Shown here: positions 24,750-36,697 of the stretch, piece by piece
Position numbering within the stretch: the first letter of the stretch is position 1
Layout: each line of letters begins with the position of its first letter
NCBI GenBank assembly: GCA_028554755.1
Contig: JAPTOF010000011.1
Span: 2,198,501-2,262,500, forward strand
DNA from: Cordia subcordata
Taxonomy: Eukaryota > Streptophyta > Magnoliopsida > Boraginales > Cordiaceae
Reading direction: 5' to 3'
Length of the DNA stretch: 64,000 nucleotides
The notes under the pieces: model-generated
Told to the model about the DNA's origin: nothing
The model's database searches: none
Seen by the model: only the letters and a program-made list of their open reading frames with translations
Translations under genes and position numbers: made by a program

Positions 24750-27385
24750 CATTCTCGGATTACGCATTTTGATTATTGGGGCAAGTTGAAGCATTGTGGC
24801 TTGGTTGACCGCATGCTGTACACCTTTGTCGTCCACCTTGGTTTGAGAGATCCATCTCGTTTCGGATGAGCTGTCCTCTGGCTTGTCCTCTTTTCTGGCG
24901 AACATGATGGGGGTTTGGATGCAATGTCCATCTAGGCGTTGGAGGCCAATAAAATTGGTGTCCAAGAGGCTCGAATGTTCTCTAGGAGGTATCTTTGTAC
25001 GCTTTCATTGTCAACTCTTGAGGTATCATGTTCTCGACATTAAATTCCTTAAACCAAGCAACAGTTTGTGCATGTGAGCATGACAAGTGAGAGGCAATCC
25101 ACTGACTGCAAGTACATGTACTTTCTTCCCAACAGACTACCTGGTTTGACAGATTCTCGTTCTATGGCACTGACAACTGACCAACCTAATATCTTCTATC
25201 CTCTTTGAAACTAAGTACATGATGGCGATGTGACAAGGCTCCCACTTCTCAAATAGTTCCCTCAAATAGGAAGGACATGACAGGCCTCACTCTCTAAGTG
25301 CATAGCATGGACCAACCGATCATGAAAGTAACCTTTTACCTTCTTAAAAGTGTTAATTACAAGGGTTGTGATAAGTAACCCCCTAGCACTGACGAAACAC
25401 TGTTGAATCATTCGACATTATTTGTGGTTATCACACCCCATCTATAGCCCCTATCAAGACTCATGGTCTATGTCTTGGTAGGGATATCGAATAAGAACTT
25501 GTGTACTCGTTTGCCAACACCATTTTGACTAGGGTTAACAACAAGGACCATGTTCAATGCAACTTCATGTTTGCATGCTTGACATTCTCAGCCAGCTATC
25601 CAACACATGTCTTTAATGAACTGATTTCGCCATCTTTTCATCACATTGCTTTTGAAATGTCTCAAGCAAATGTGATGTTTTATCTCAAGCTGGCTATCAC
25701 AACTAACCCATTTGATTGTAGAGGCGATGCCTACATACCTATCAAATATGATGCATACCTAGGGTATATCACTAAAAAAATTCTCACGTAAATGCTGTAA
25801 GAACCATGACCAAGTACATGTCGTCTTCACATCCACAACTACAAATACCAACGATAATACTTAGTAAGTGGTATCAGTGGTGAATGCAACTAGGAGTTGA
25901 CCCTTGTACTTTCCTCGTAAGTGTGTGCCATCAAGCGAAACCATCGGTTTACAATGCCTCCACACCTTGATGCATGGATCAAATGCCTAATACGCTATGT
26001 CAAAAATTTTTCTAGCCTGTGTTGAACCCTAATTGAACTTGTATCTCATAATGCTACCTGGATTCTTGACCATCACATCACTAAGAAACTATGGAAACAT
26101 TTGGTATGACGTGTCCTAGTTGCCATAAACTAGCTCAATTGCTTTATTCCGACCATTCCAAGCCTTCTTGTAACTGATATCCGCTTTAAGCTTTTCCTTT
26201 GTGTGAGCTTGGACGAAACTAACCTCGTAATCAGCCTTCTTAGCTATGAAATGCCTCACCAAAAATCCAACCAAACCCGAAGTCAGATCTCTATGCCCGA
26301 AAGCAGATATTTGAGCCATACAAATATGTGTGGCTTCATACTACGTAATCTCCCATTACTTATGCATTGCTGGTTATGGTACTCTTTCACTGTGAGTTTC
26401 CCTGCATCGTACCTTTCATAGGGTCCTACTGGACTTCATGACCTTGTATTCCTTTTGTATCTTTATTGCATTATGTTGAACAACCCTCATCGCATCCACT
26501 TTTGATGGGAACACCATTCATTTGGCCAAATCCATCCGATCGAGGTCTCATATTGGGCGGTTGGGTGCCTCGTTCCTGCTTGTTGTGTAGAATTCGGTTC
26601 TGGCAGTATGGAACTCTACTGGTTTCTCCTCCTCTACCTCAACTCTGTATATGCATTTGGTCCTTAGACATCATTCTCAATTTGGTAGTTGAAACTTGCT
26701 TCTGAGACTACATCTTCCTGATCGTTCAACTCACCGTCCTCGTTTTCTTCGTTTGCCTCTGACAAAACTATATCTGCTGCGACGTCATATCTTTTCTCCG
26801 TGCCACCACCACGATGAGAGGGTCCTCTAACTTCAAAAATGGACTGTGGTTGTAAGGAAAGAGAAAAAGTGGCAAACTCCACAACTGTTGTTGCAATATT
26901 GAACTGTTCATCTTCATGATACAATGATGATGCGTTTAAGTCCGGTATGTTAGACTTTAACGGGACGTTAGCCATTGGTTGCGGCACATAGACGTCATCA
27001 CTTTGTACATCGCCTATTATGAGCGCAACACAACGGTTCCAATCACAACGAGCAGTGCTGTACATGTCCCGCATAGTTTTATCATCAGTTATTGCACTAA
27101 GATAATAATAAATCTACTGCAATATAGTATCTCTTAGGGTCACGATAGTAGAAGTTAACTCTATCAATATTTGGACGCAAACCAAGCTTTCTAATTACAC
27201 GAGAAACAAATTGATCATAAGTTGTATCAAGTTTTATTTTTCGTGGTATATTTGGATTCCTATAGTCAAGACCGTAATGGGTTATAATTTTTTGACCGTC
27301 GTAGTATAAAAGAACAATAACTTCACTTGAATTTATTCTTTTATGTGCTTTAGTAACGCAAAAAGTGGAAGAAAATTTGGTAGAA
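24750..27385 (-). pseudogene. MuDR-type MULE transposase, decayed
   Basis: Blocks in order on the minus strand. N-terminus (27385-27110) is open and reads VLLYYDGQKIITHYG to RVNFYYRDPKRYYI, like the N-terminal region of MULE transposases. An acidic linker (27074-26664) follows. The block VFPSKVDAMRVVQHNAIK (about 26515-26460) is typical of the MuDR N-terminal domain. The catalytic region at 25945-25901 shows SLDGTHLRGKYKG with the first Asp. A SWIM finger has CTCSQW...LSCSHA (25135-25075). A C-terminal CCHC knuckle reads CTACGQPSHNASTC (about 24827-24785). Stops and frameshifts occur throughout. No ATG was found for the open N-terminal block. The protein would have cut and rejoined the element ends. 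Confidence 0.85.
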
Positions 27386-27784
27386 ACTTAGATTGAGAGG
27401 CTGTTGAATGAGTTAAGTGTTGAATGAGTCGATAAGGGATTTGGATTTATATAGGTAGAAAACATATTCTGAGAGTGAGATTTCTGAATTTCGCGTGATG
27501 TGAAATGACCCAAGCATGACCGATGGCATGGAATATATTCGATTCACTGCAAACACATTCCCGGAGCACATCTCGGGCTCCCAGAATGCACTAGTAAGAA
27601 TAAAATCCTTGCTTCCATGTTACATTGGCCAGGGAATCTTTGCAAAAGCTAGGAAAAACCCTAGTCACATTTTGGGAACGCGATACGCTTTCTGAGAGCG
27701 CAGTCTTGTTCTTAGAACCAAAACGAGACTTGTCTCTGGGCATGAAGATCGCGTTCTTGGAGTGAGCCCGAAACATTCTGGAAG

Positions 27785-27875
27785 TGAAAATGGGTTATAA
27801 TTGAAAACCCATATAAAAATAGATCAATTTTACATAAAATATAAACAATTAGGTCAAAAACCCAAAAAAAAATCC
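27785..27875 (-). repeat. MULE right terminal inverted repeat
   Basis: Partner of the left repeat, ending at the 9-bp target duplication AATGTGCGT (27876-27884). Confidence 0.65.
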
Positions 27876-27884
27876 AATGTGCGT

Positions 27885-28493
27885 GTGTGTGTACACCTAC
27901 CCCCAAAATGGCCACCTACGTGGGGGAGGAAGGAGTGGGGTTTGGAAGAGAACGTGGGGCCCACAACCGGCTACGAAGGGAACTTGACGAGGGGGACCAA
28001 CATCCCATTTATTTGGGAGTTTCAACAAAAATATATTTCGCTGTCGTCAGTCGTCACGTGAATAAGTGCGAAAAGGACCTCTGCTCATTGTCATTATTCC
28101 GATGGCTGTGTGAACTGGGAATGGACATGTTTCCACGTTGTGACTTTTCTTTTTCCTTTTTCTCTTTTTGGGTAATAATATTATTAATTCACAATCAGAC
28201 TACATTATATTTAAAAAAGGCTCGTCTTTGTACAATTTTTTCTTTTATAAATATATTTTGATTAACCCCTCAAAAAGAAAAGAAGAGTATTGTCAATTTT
28301 TTAATTTGTAGATAAAGCTCAATTCAAACAAGAAAGGTAAATTTTCTAGCAAAATAGGTCTTGACCCAAACATTATGATAGATATAGCTTCCAAAGTCTG
28401 CGCCTTAGTCTTGGTCGAATTGTGGTGAATCTTCTAGAAATGCCTTTGCGATAAGAGTCAGGGAGGGATACAGCTTATCACATGGGTTTGAAT
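27885..28493. other. Intergenic DNA between MULE and tandem duplication
   Basis: Starts moderately GC-rich (27900-28000) and becomes AT-rich. The frames here have no domain features. At 28481-28492 GGGTTTGAATCC resembles an RNA polymerase III B box, discussed with the following duplication. Confidence 0.5.
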
Positions 28494-28685
28494 CCATTCC
28501 CTTGTATTTGGTTGAATGTCCTTAACTTAACTGATGCACAGTATATGGACATGTTGTACGTCCAAAGTATGCCAATTGGTAGTCAGACTCCATTCCCTTG
28601 TATTCGGTTGAATGTCCTTAACTTAACTGATGCACAGTATATAGACATGTTGTACGTCCAAAGTATGCCAATTGGTAATCGGACT
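28494..28685 (+). repeat. 96-bp tandem duplication, possible SINE part
   Basis: Two copies of a 96-bp unit start at 28494 and 28590 (CCATTCCCTTGTAT...), differing by only a few bases. The B-box-like GGGTTTGAATCC lies directly upstream and a short A-rich end (TCTAAAAAAAAG) lies about 50 bp downstream. This loosely fits a tRNA-derived SINE, but no good A box is evident, so only the duplication itself is firm. Confidence 0.75.
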
Positions 28686-29095
28686 CCACTGAGTGTACCG
28701 GTAGTTAGGTTTTGTTAGTTAGATTTCCTTTGTCTAAAAAAAAGAAAAAAGAGAGATTAAGGTGGGTTTCATGTCAAGATTTAGCTAATTGTTGAGGTAA
28801 AGTGAAGAATATATAATAATTAAATTTTATTTATAACATCATTAATTTACCAAATGATAGTTAAATTGTGTCAACTTGGCTCTTTTTGGGAATTAATAAC
28901 AATTTATAAAGAACACCTACAAGCAAAAATAAAATAAAATAAAAGAAAAAACCAAAATTAAAATAAAAAATTATTTTATTGCGGAAGAAATGTCTTACAC
29001 CCTTTGAGAAATTTAAAAAAAAAATAGAATGAAAGAAAAAATTCTCTAACGTCAAAGCTAGAGTCTTATTGAAATCTTTACAGACATAAATTAAT
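28686..29095. other. 3' flank of the reductase gene
   Basis: AT-rich. On the minus strand AATAAG (29065-29070), about 25 bp past the stop codon, could act as a polyadenylation signal. No other gene recognised. Confidence 0.5.
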
Positions 29096-31319
29096 CTATT
29101 GAATTTGATTTGCAACTGGAGTGACCAAAGGTTTATCGGAGAAGAAGGCTTCCAGATTAGCCATGACTAGTTGGAAGGCATCAAAGAAAGCTTCCTTTGT
29201 AAATGCTGCTCTGTGTGGTGTCATGACAACATTTTCCAAGGAGAAAAGCTCCTTGGGGACATTTGGTTCGTTCTCAAACACATCTAGCCCAGCCCCAGCA
29301 ATTTCATCTTCCAACAAGCACTCGACCAAGTCGTCCTCATCGATGATAGCGCCCCGTCCCACATTGATTAGAACCCCGTCTTTTCCAAGGGCCGTTAACA
29401 CCTCCTTGTTGATCATGTGGCGTGTTTGCTCTGTTAATGAACAGCAAACGATGAGGACATCATTGTCCGATGCAAGTTCTACTACATCGGAGTAGAATTT
29501 GTAGGGGACTGATGGGTTCTTTTTCCTTGAATTGTATGACATTGTGCACCCAAATATCTCCAGCCTCTTCGCTATCATTATTCCTATATTGCCCAATCCA
29601 ACTATTCCAACTCTTTTGCCACCCAACTGAAAAGATAAAAAACAAAACACCGGGTCAACTTTCCTTTTTTTTTCCTCTTTTAAATGATAAATACTTGTCA
29701 CACCACGGATAACATTTTAAATGACAGAAGTATGAAATTTTGGATCTAAGATAGAAAATTTTTGTCCCAAATTAAAAAAATTTCATCTCAAAATGAATCT
29801 CAGGCAGAATTTGGGATGAACAATTTCTGTTCTAAAAATCCTTATCACAATTTTTTAGATGGAGAAATTTCCATCTTAAATTTTGTATCGACTTATTAGA
29901 GATTTTGTTCAAAATTTTCAATTTGTCCACCAATTTCCAGGGACAGCAACAAATTAAAGGAGATTAGGCCAACTTGCGCTGTAATACTCAATCATTTTCA
30001 CAGCAGCCACGCCATGAGCACTTTACACCCAAGTGGAGAGGTTGGCTAGTATATAAAGAAAAAATGAAGCTACATAAAGCTCCTAATTAATTCGGCTAGA
30101 TTCATTTGTTTTATTCATCTATTATGAGTAGTAGATTAATTATATAGGTATGAAATAGCAGCCATTACGCACGTCAAGCTCCTTCCTAGAATTTGATCAA
30201 ATTTAAGTTACGTGATCATTGGTTTGACGTCACACTGCAAATGACATTTTGGAAGGATACAGATGTACATATTGATGTGACCTAAAATGTCGTGGTTACC
30301 AATTGCGTGCCAAATCAAGCACCATTTTAATAGAATTAGTGGAACGTTTTTTTTTTTTTTTTGGGTAAATAGGAAAAAGTTCACGTTTTATTTCATATTT
30401 TTTAATTTCTTTTGCACTGTAGGAATTCCTATTCTAAATATCAAATCGTTCATGTTTATGGTACAAACAAGAATAAAAAAGTAAAGGGATAATATAATAA
30501 TGTTCCATCGAAAATAATTGAAAGTGTTCTATGAAAAGGATTTTAGATGTCTCACTGGACAAAAAAAAAAAAAGAAGAAAAGAAAAAAGATGAAGAATCT
30601 TTAATCCGACAGTTAATTATTTGATTGTGGAAGGGCATGCAAAGATCATCACATGACTCAAGCCATCACTAGAATAACCATGATGCATCATAGTTAATGC
30701 GGAAAATGTTTAAATATATATATATATTTCCATTTTTACTACGCTTATGCAGGGGGTTACTTGAAAACAGATGCATCGATGCAGCATGAAAATTGAGTTT
30801 AAAAAAAAAAAAAGAAAGAAAGATGCAGCAATGAGAGATAGGGTTATTGACCTTGGAGCCAAGAGGGAACTGGGCAGTACCCCAAAGACCATTACGAACG
30901 AAACGGTCAGCCATGGAAATCTTCCTGAGAACATCAATATAAAGCCCGATGGCCATGTCTGCAACATCTTCTGCATAGACAGTCCCGGCATTCGTCACGG
31001 CGATACCCTTCTTCCTGCACTCCCCCATGTCAATATGCTCAAGCCCAGTGCTCTCCGTCACGATAATCTTCAGCAATGGAAGCTGAGATATAATGTCTTT
31101 GGTGATTGGCGTTAGACCAGAACAAAAAATGGCCTGTACAGATTGCGCATGCGTCTCGATGAAGCTCTCTAATGGCAATGGTGATTCCCATGCCTTGAGC
31201 ACTTGGAATTTCTTGTGAAACTCTTTCTCGTACAATTGGAACACAAAGGTTGTCCTCAAGATCAGCACCTGTGGTAGTGCTGCTGTTTGCTGTTTTTCTT
31301 GGCTTTTTGATATTGTCAT
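29096..31319 (-). CDS. HPR3: Glyoxylate/hydroxypyruvate reductase, HPR3-like (two exons)
   Basis: Exon 1 is 31319-30852 (156 codons) and exon 2 is 29626-29096 (176 codons plus stop). They join in phase 0 across a 1,225-bp GT...AG intron (AAG|GTCAATAA ... CTTTTCAG|TTGG), giving 332 residues, close to the usual 310-330. It is a D-2-hydroxyacid dehydrogenase: catalytic-domain block TESTGLEHID, nucleotide-binding VGLGNIG (residues 166-171), then MSYNSR where a basic residue after strand 2 favours NADPH. The catalytic triad is Arg247 (NVGRG), Glu276 (FENEP) and His294 (TPHRAA). The family reduces hydroxypyruvate or glyoxylate and supports photorespiration; the HPR3 branch can be plastid or cytosolic. 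The start was chosen as the first ATG of the frame. A TATA-like box lies about 120 bp upstream. No breaks are seen, the only intact host gene here. The exact substrate (hydroxyphenylpyruvate is possible) is not decided by sequence. Confidence 0.9.
29627..30851 (-). other. Intron of the HPR3-like gene
   Basis: Starts GTCAATAACC and ends TTTTATCTTTTCAG. It is AT-rich with T-runs and a TATATATA stretch at 30716-30727. No gene or transposon with clear ends was recognised inside. Confidence 0.85.
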
Positions 31320-31437
31320 TTTCTTTTTTTTGGTTAGAGCCACAAGAATGGAGAAATTGGCAAAATATGAATGGGAAGATATATGGAAAATTGAAGCTCA
31401 GTTGCACTCAGTTGCTCCATGAATGAGGCAATGGCAA

Positions 31438-31445
31438 TTTATATA
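31438..31445 (-). promoter_or_regulatory. TATA-like box of the HPR3-like gene
   Basis: Minus strand TATATAAA, 119-126 bp before the ATG, in a plausible place for a core promoter with a short 5' leader. Confidence 0.5.
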
Positions 31446-33766
31446 GACCATGCCCCTATGGTTGGCAAAGTATAATTGTTCCCTTCTCAACCCTGATTGG
31501 TCAACGTATGTGTGTGTGTTTTTATTTTTTTGGAAATAAACAACTGCGTGATAGGTACGTATAATTATCTGTGCAGAACAATTAATGATGAGTTGGGACT
31601 AGTCTTACGAAATTGCGTGGCTGCTTCAGGCCCTTTCCAAGTTTTGTTTGGTAAAAGATGAGAGTTTTTTCACATTATGTTCTCCACCGGCCAGTCAACT
31701 TTTCCAAACACCAAAAATTCAAAAATATATTTATTTATATATGTAAAAGAAAAGAAAACGGTAAGCAAGAAAGCAAAGAAAGAAGTATTATTGATTTTTA
31801 TTCTCACCTGAAAAGTTCAATTCATTTTCGATGATGGCCCCAGAAAGCTGAAAAGTTTTTTGACATATCACATGGAAACTTCTTAGCTTCTCTTCTTTAT
31901 TATTTATTTTTTAAAATGAAACGCGGTCTAGATCAAATTTGTTTATCCAGGCCTCGAGGACGTACTAACAGTCTATTTGGCTATGTTTATTTGAGATTTA
32001 TAAATTATAAATAGTAAAAAAATATATAGAGGAGAATTTTTTTTTAAGAACTTAGAAGGTGTAAAATAAATAGAGCCAATCAAACTCTTAATTTCTTGGT
32101 AGGTGGAGTTAGGAATAACCAAGGCTGAGCATATTTTCGCAGCAAAGTATCAGACGAGAATTTGCTTTGTTTCTCCACATTTTTCTTCTGGACTCCCCAA
32201 AAGTGTTCAATTTGATTTCCGTTTCGCGTTTCTGGCATGGTCTTCCCATATCATTGTTTATGATTTTATTTAATGACAACTGGGCAAGAATTTATCATAT
32301 TAAATAAAATATTAGACTGATGGTGAATAGTGCCAAGTTATGGAGCAGTAGACATTTTTAATGGCTCCAGATCTGACCCTTGAATTTGGCAGCCCACATG
32401 TGCTTGTCACAATTAATAGGAGCCATACCCTCGACATTTCATTTCATTTCTTTTTTTGTCGGAATTTTCATTTCATTTCTTCGTTTATATTGTTATGTCA
32501 CAAATTTTAAATTTTAAATTCTAAATTCGTGAGTAAGATTGGTATTTAAATTTATAATTATTAGCCACTTAAGTTTTAAATTAAATACTTGTTCACAATG
32601 ATTAATTTATATTATCAATTATGCTTACAAAATGGACTTATAAACCACTTAATTTATACTTGTTCCACTTGTAAAACATTATACATATTTTTCTGTAAAT
32701 GAATAACAATAAAACTTGAGCTTCTGACTTTTGATACGATATCAAGTAATAATACCAACTCTAAATTTAAATTATTAGAAGAGATTTGTTATATTATTTA
32801 TTATCTTCTAACATAGAAGCTCAACTTTTGTCACCTACTAAAAATACTGGTTAGGTTGACAAGTGGTATTCATGTGTTTCGTTTGGAGTTTCTTTGACGA
32901 GTTTAGGGGGTAGGTGAGTGTGAACCGAGGTTTCTAACTTGTAACCTTGCTTGTAGACTCTGCGTTTCAATTATTTCTCGATTGTTTTCATCACGTAACA
33001 AGTACTATTATTATATGATAGTCGCTATAAATAATCTCATCAAGAAAAATTAGATAACGAAAATTGCAGGTTTACTTGGGGAAGGCAATTAAAATGAACG
33101 AAATAAATTATATATATTTTTTATTTTAAAGGAGGTCAAAGGTTGATTATATGCAACTAGCGAAAATTGACCTCTAAATTATTGCATTCTCCTTTTCTTG
33201 TTTTTTTTTTTTTTTGTTTAATTTTTTTTCCCCCTCTTGTGATTTGCTTTTGGGGGCAGGGGGATGGGTTTGGCGTTTGGGTAGGTGAGGTAAAGAAAAC
33301 ATAATAATGCACGCAAGGGTGCTTGTAATTTTTTTGACCAAAAAAAACAAAAAGGTGCTTTTAATTTCATAATTAAATGTAAATAATAGCGTACAATTTT
33401 CACAGACGCAAATTAAGCATGGTTGTAATGTAATCAAGGCCGAACATACGGCCCTAATACATTTTCGCCCCTTCGAGTTAGTTTATTTTAAGGGGAAAAA
33501 GTGTTTTTAAAATAAAAAGAAAAAGTAATTTTTTAAATATTTTTACATGTTTTTAAATTGACTTTTTAAAAAGAACACATATAAAAAATTAAATTAATTT
33601 TTTCAGAAAATATAAATTTTGAGTTTGTAAGAAGTATTTTTATTTTTTTTAAAAAATTAACCAATCCAAACGATCTCTACCCAAGTCGAAAAATTATTTA
33701 TGGTGATAATGATTTTATTTGACAACAATGTTTCAATGAATATTGGTCAAAACACTGCCTCCTCAA
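31446..33766. other. Intergenic DNA upstream of HPR3-like gene
   Basis: Presumed to hold the distal promoter of the reductase. AT-rich with T-runs; duplicated phrases such as CATTTCATTTCTT (32437-32480) are local. No gene, RNA or bounded repeat recognised. GC rises slightly at 33230-33290 without coding character. Confidence 0.5.
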
Positions 33767-34007
33767 GTTTTTGATGTTCAGTAAATTAGTATTTTAGGTA
33801 ATGTTTGTATATTTGAAATAGTGTTTGAAGTAGTGCTTGTAAAACGTTAATAATATAACATTTTCGGGTAATATGGTGTATCATCTTTTTTGGGTAATCC
33901 TACCCTCCCTCTAATATGTTTTTGACAATTTTACCCTCTATCCTATAAAAGTCTTTGTTTTCATATTTTCTTTTGTAAATATAAACTCAAAATAACAAAA
34001 AAGTTAA
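33767..34007. mobile_element. hAT-like element copy, left fragment
   Basis: Aligns with about 4839-5064 of the element at 4748 (shared phrases TTTGAAGTAGTGCTTGTAAAA / TTTGAATTAGTGTTTGTGAAAA, CCTACCCTCCCTCTAATA). It stops at GTTAA (34003-34007), the target duplication of the Ty3 composite, and resumes at 52041. The first 90 bp of the reference copy is not recognisable here. Confidence 0.7.
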
Positions 34008-35632
34008 TGATGTGTTTGGTTTGTGTGCATTTGTATATAGTGTTTGCATGCACTTCTTAGGGTGTTTTGGAGCTCACTTGTGTGCATTTGGTATATCATT
34101 TGTGCACCTTTGTTAATATTTGTACATAAGGTAAATAATGGGATAAATGCTATACTAACTGTTGTATTTCGTGTTTTAGATGAGTTTTGGAATGTTTCGA
34201 GCTTATATGAGAGAGAAACGAGCTAAAGATTAAGACTGGAAGAAAAACAATAAAGAATAGAGCAATTTGATGGTGCCAGTTGAGCTCAATAGAAGAACTG
34301 GTTGACCAACAGAAGCAAAATGCAAAGGAAACTTATCAGTTGAGCAGAGAAGTAGGCCGATCGACTGGCAAGACCAGAGAACTCCATTATACAACCGAAC
34401 GAGCACCAAATAGTACTAGTCGACCTAGCCAGCTGATCGGTAATCGCAAATCAGCAACTATAAATAACTCGTTATAGGCCATTTTGAGGAGAGAACTTTT
34501 ATTTCTTAGAATCCTAATAAACCTTAATCTTTAGCCATTTCACCAAACACCTAAAGTCACCATCCCACACCAAAACAACTCGGATTGAAGCTTGTAATAA
34601 GAGATTGAAGAATTTTGCTTTAGATTTGAGCAAGGGTTTAAAAGGGAGTTTCTTATTCCTTTTCTTATTCTTGTAAATATGCTTTGTCATTGAGTTAGAT
34701 CTACATTGACTGATGTTATATTAGATTAGGCTTTGAATAAAGGATTTGTGTGTATCTTTGGCTCTTAATACATGTTTATTTATATAAATCTATGACATGA
34801 TTCAATATGTCTATGTATTAAAAATCAAACGTGTCTATGTGTTTGTTAAAATGCCTAAGTGAAAATATATGTGTTATCTATGCTTTAAATGCTTTTATCT
34901 ACTTATATAGGTGACATTGGATTGTGCTTAATTTATGGCTTTGCTTAGTAGAGTAGGCTTTAGCTTTAAACCCAACTACTAGATTACATGCTATGCTTAG
35001 TCGAGTTTAGGTGCTAGTCCTTGGCTTTAAACCCAGCCAAGATGATAGATTAACTTAGACTAGAGTATCCTTCACCCATGTTAGTGTTAAATTATCGAGC
35101 TTTAATGTCACGTACTGTTTAGGTGCTAATCCTTGGCTTAAGCCCTGTCTCGAAGATAAGTTCTAAATACAAAATGTGTAGGCTAGGAGGGATAGGCCTT
35201 TAGCTTTAAACCCATCTAATAAGTTGAGCCACTAGTATTGGTTAAGAGACCCCTAATCTACACAACGGTAACGGAAGTCCTAAGCCCTAAGTAGACGTAA
35301 TCCATTATTATAGCCCGAGTCCAGTTGCAATGCAATCATCCTAGGTCCCTTTTCTACTTTGTTAGGTTTTCTATAGCTTGGCACCTATAGTTCCTCTATA
35401 GCTTACATTTTATTTTCCTTTTCTCAAGCTCCCTTCTATCCTAATGAAAGCACCAACACACACACATGGCTATCCTTAGCACACAAGTACGTAAAGACCA
35501 AACTAAAGTAGCCTCTCTGTCGAGACGATACCCACATTCGAATCCGCTATACTAGACATGACCGGTACGATTGCGGGTGTAAAAGTTGGTTGTATTTATG
35601 CCTCATTTTCACATACCAACCGGTTAACATCA
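34008..35632 (+). repeat. Ty3 composite left LTR
   Basis: 1,625 bp, TGATGTGTTTGG to GTTAACATCA. It contains a motif cluster (34270-34445, with GGTTGACCAAC, CGATCGACTGG and AGTCGACCTAGCC), then TATAAATA (34459-34466), and repeats of GGCTTTAAACCCAGCC type (34950-35200). It matches 50421-52040 throughout with scattered changes. Confidence 0.9.
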
Positions 35633-35638
35633 AGTTTT

Positions 35639-35656
35639 TAGCGCCATTACTGAGGA
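35639..35656 (+). other. Primer-binding site, Asp-tRNA type (decayed)
   Basis: TAGCGCCATTACTGAGGA six bases after the LTR resembles TGGCGCCGTTGCCGGGGA, the plant tRNA-Asp primer site used by Athila/Tat-group Ty3 elements. Differences are mostly G-to-A or C-to-T. Confidence 0.7.
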
Positions 35657-35821
35657 GGCACGGTATTTGTTCTTTGTGTGCTTTTGTATTTTTGATTAGT
35701 TACTTGCATGTTTACTCTACCTTTACCTGCTTTCCTTTATTTGAAAAATCACAAAAAATTGAAAATAAAGAAATAATAATAATTTGAAAAAATAAAAAAA
35801 ATGAATTGAGAAGAGTTTTAT

Positions 35822-36264
35822 TTGTGTTGCTTGAGTATGGATAATTCCAATGTTTCTTGGTGGTCACTTGTATCCTCTTTCCCATCATCAGTTCATGCTC
35901 TTAATGCTTGTCTCTTATATGGCCGTTGTGAGCATCATTCTTTTGGTCGTCCCCTTGTATATAAAAATCCCCAAGCTTGGGTTAATACAAGTCATGATCC
36001 CTATAGTTTTGCATCTTCATCTTGCCATCATGATTATAGAGAGTCATATAATCTTTTTTGTGATCTTTGTGGAATGTGTGACCATGACGTTAATTCTTGC
36101 CCCATTCTCCACACTGATCCCTATTATCTTGCAAAACCTAAGAGTCCCCCTAGTAGTCATGTGCCCTCTCATTCACCTACATCTAGTTTCATGATTACTG
36201 GGAGCCATATCATTCATTTGCACCTTGGGGTCAAGATGACTCTTCATTCTATCCACTTTCTTGT
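35822..36264 (+). pseudogene. Gag-like zinc-knuckle ORF, copy 1 (5' part)
   Basis: Starts MCCLSMDNSNVSWWSL and continues in frame to the nested copia at 36265; the rest follows at 38945. The second zinc knuckle CDLCGMCDHDVNSC (CX2CX4HX4C) is intact. The first reads CLLYGRCEHHSFGR, so two Cys ligands are lost (Tyr and Arg), whereas copy 2 keeps all four. A Pro/Ser-rich stretch follows. Two knuckles suggest nucleic-acid binding as in Gag. No capsid domain was recognised. Confidence 0.6.
36260..36264. repeat. Target duplication CTTGT, left copy
   Basis: The same five bases stand at 38940-38944. The empty site is visible in internal copy 2 as a single CTTGT between CCACTTT and TTTAAGAG (about 46016-46020). 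Confidence 0.9.
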
Positions 36265-36697
36265 TGTTAGGAAATTAGGATGCATAACACACACTCACGC
36301 AGCGGAATTAAAGCACGAGTAACAAAAAAAGAATACGCACAATTAAACGTGGTTCGGCCCTCTGCCTACGTCCATGAAAAACTCCACTAGAAAGAAAAGT
36401 GTACAAACTCAGTCGAACTTTTTGCACGGATAGAAAAGTCTAAACCCTTCCTCACAATGTTCTTACAATGGTTCTCTCTCTCAGCCTAAACTTATTGCGA
36501 GACACACATATATTTCAACTAATACAAGAGTCCTATTTATAGAGGAGATTTCCTTGTCCTCGAAGACAAAGGATATTCTAATCTATCAATCCTACCATAA
36601 CTAAGACTTTTACCATAACTAGAATTTTGACTCTCATTAAGACTCTTTCTTAATTTCAATATGGAATTGGGCTTAACATTTAAGCCATAACCCAACA
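36265..36697 (-). repeat. Nested copia 3' LTR
   Basis: TGTTAGGAAATTAGG to AACCCAACA on the plus strand; matches 38505-38939. Minus-strand CCAAGGGAAGAATT immediately before it is the likely polypurine tract (36698-36711). Confidence 0.9.

Larger units (their letters stand above)
21041..27875. mobile_element. Mutator-like element (MULE) with plant mobile domain gene
   Basis: Flanked by AATGTGTGT (21032-21040) and AATGTGCGT (27876-27884), a 9-bp target duplication with one change, the size typical of Mutator. The ends are related in inverted orientation: GAGATTTTTTTTTTTACCC against GGATTTTTTTTTGGG, then a shared stretch ending CTTCCAGAATG about 85-100 bp in. Inside are a plus-strand plant-mobile-domain gene and a minus-strand MuDR-type transposase, convergent, separated by a tandem repeat. 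Both genes are decayed, so the element is probably immobile. Other long TIR-like stretches rich in CAGAATGC and GGAACGCG lie inside each end. Confidence 0.85.

Noticed and set aside
27801..28261. Two overlapping plus-strand frames of 86 and 124 codons
   Set aside because: No domain, no conserved features, mixed GC then T-rich composition; probably chance.
28481..28492. tRNA gene suggested by a B-box-like sequence
   Set aside because: No cloverleaf, anticodon arm or matching acceptor stem could be formed around it.
29121..29712. Plus-strand frames over exon 2 of the reductase
   Set aside because: Antisense to a clearly recognised dehydrogenase exon.
30669..30851. Open extension of reductase exon 1 past residue 156
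   Set aside because: After GSK the reading has a GT donor and turns into F-rich nonsense; splicing to 29626 restores the family sequence exactly.
33174..33437. Minus-strand frame with Lys/Pro-rich end
   Set aside because: Driven by poly-T/poly-C tracts; no supporting feature.
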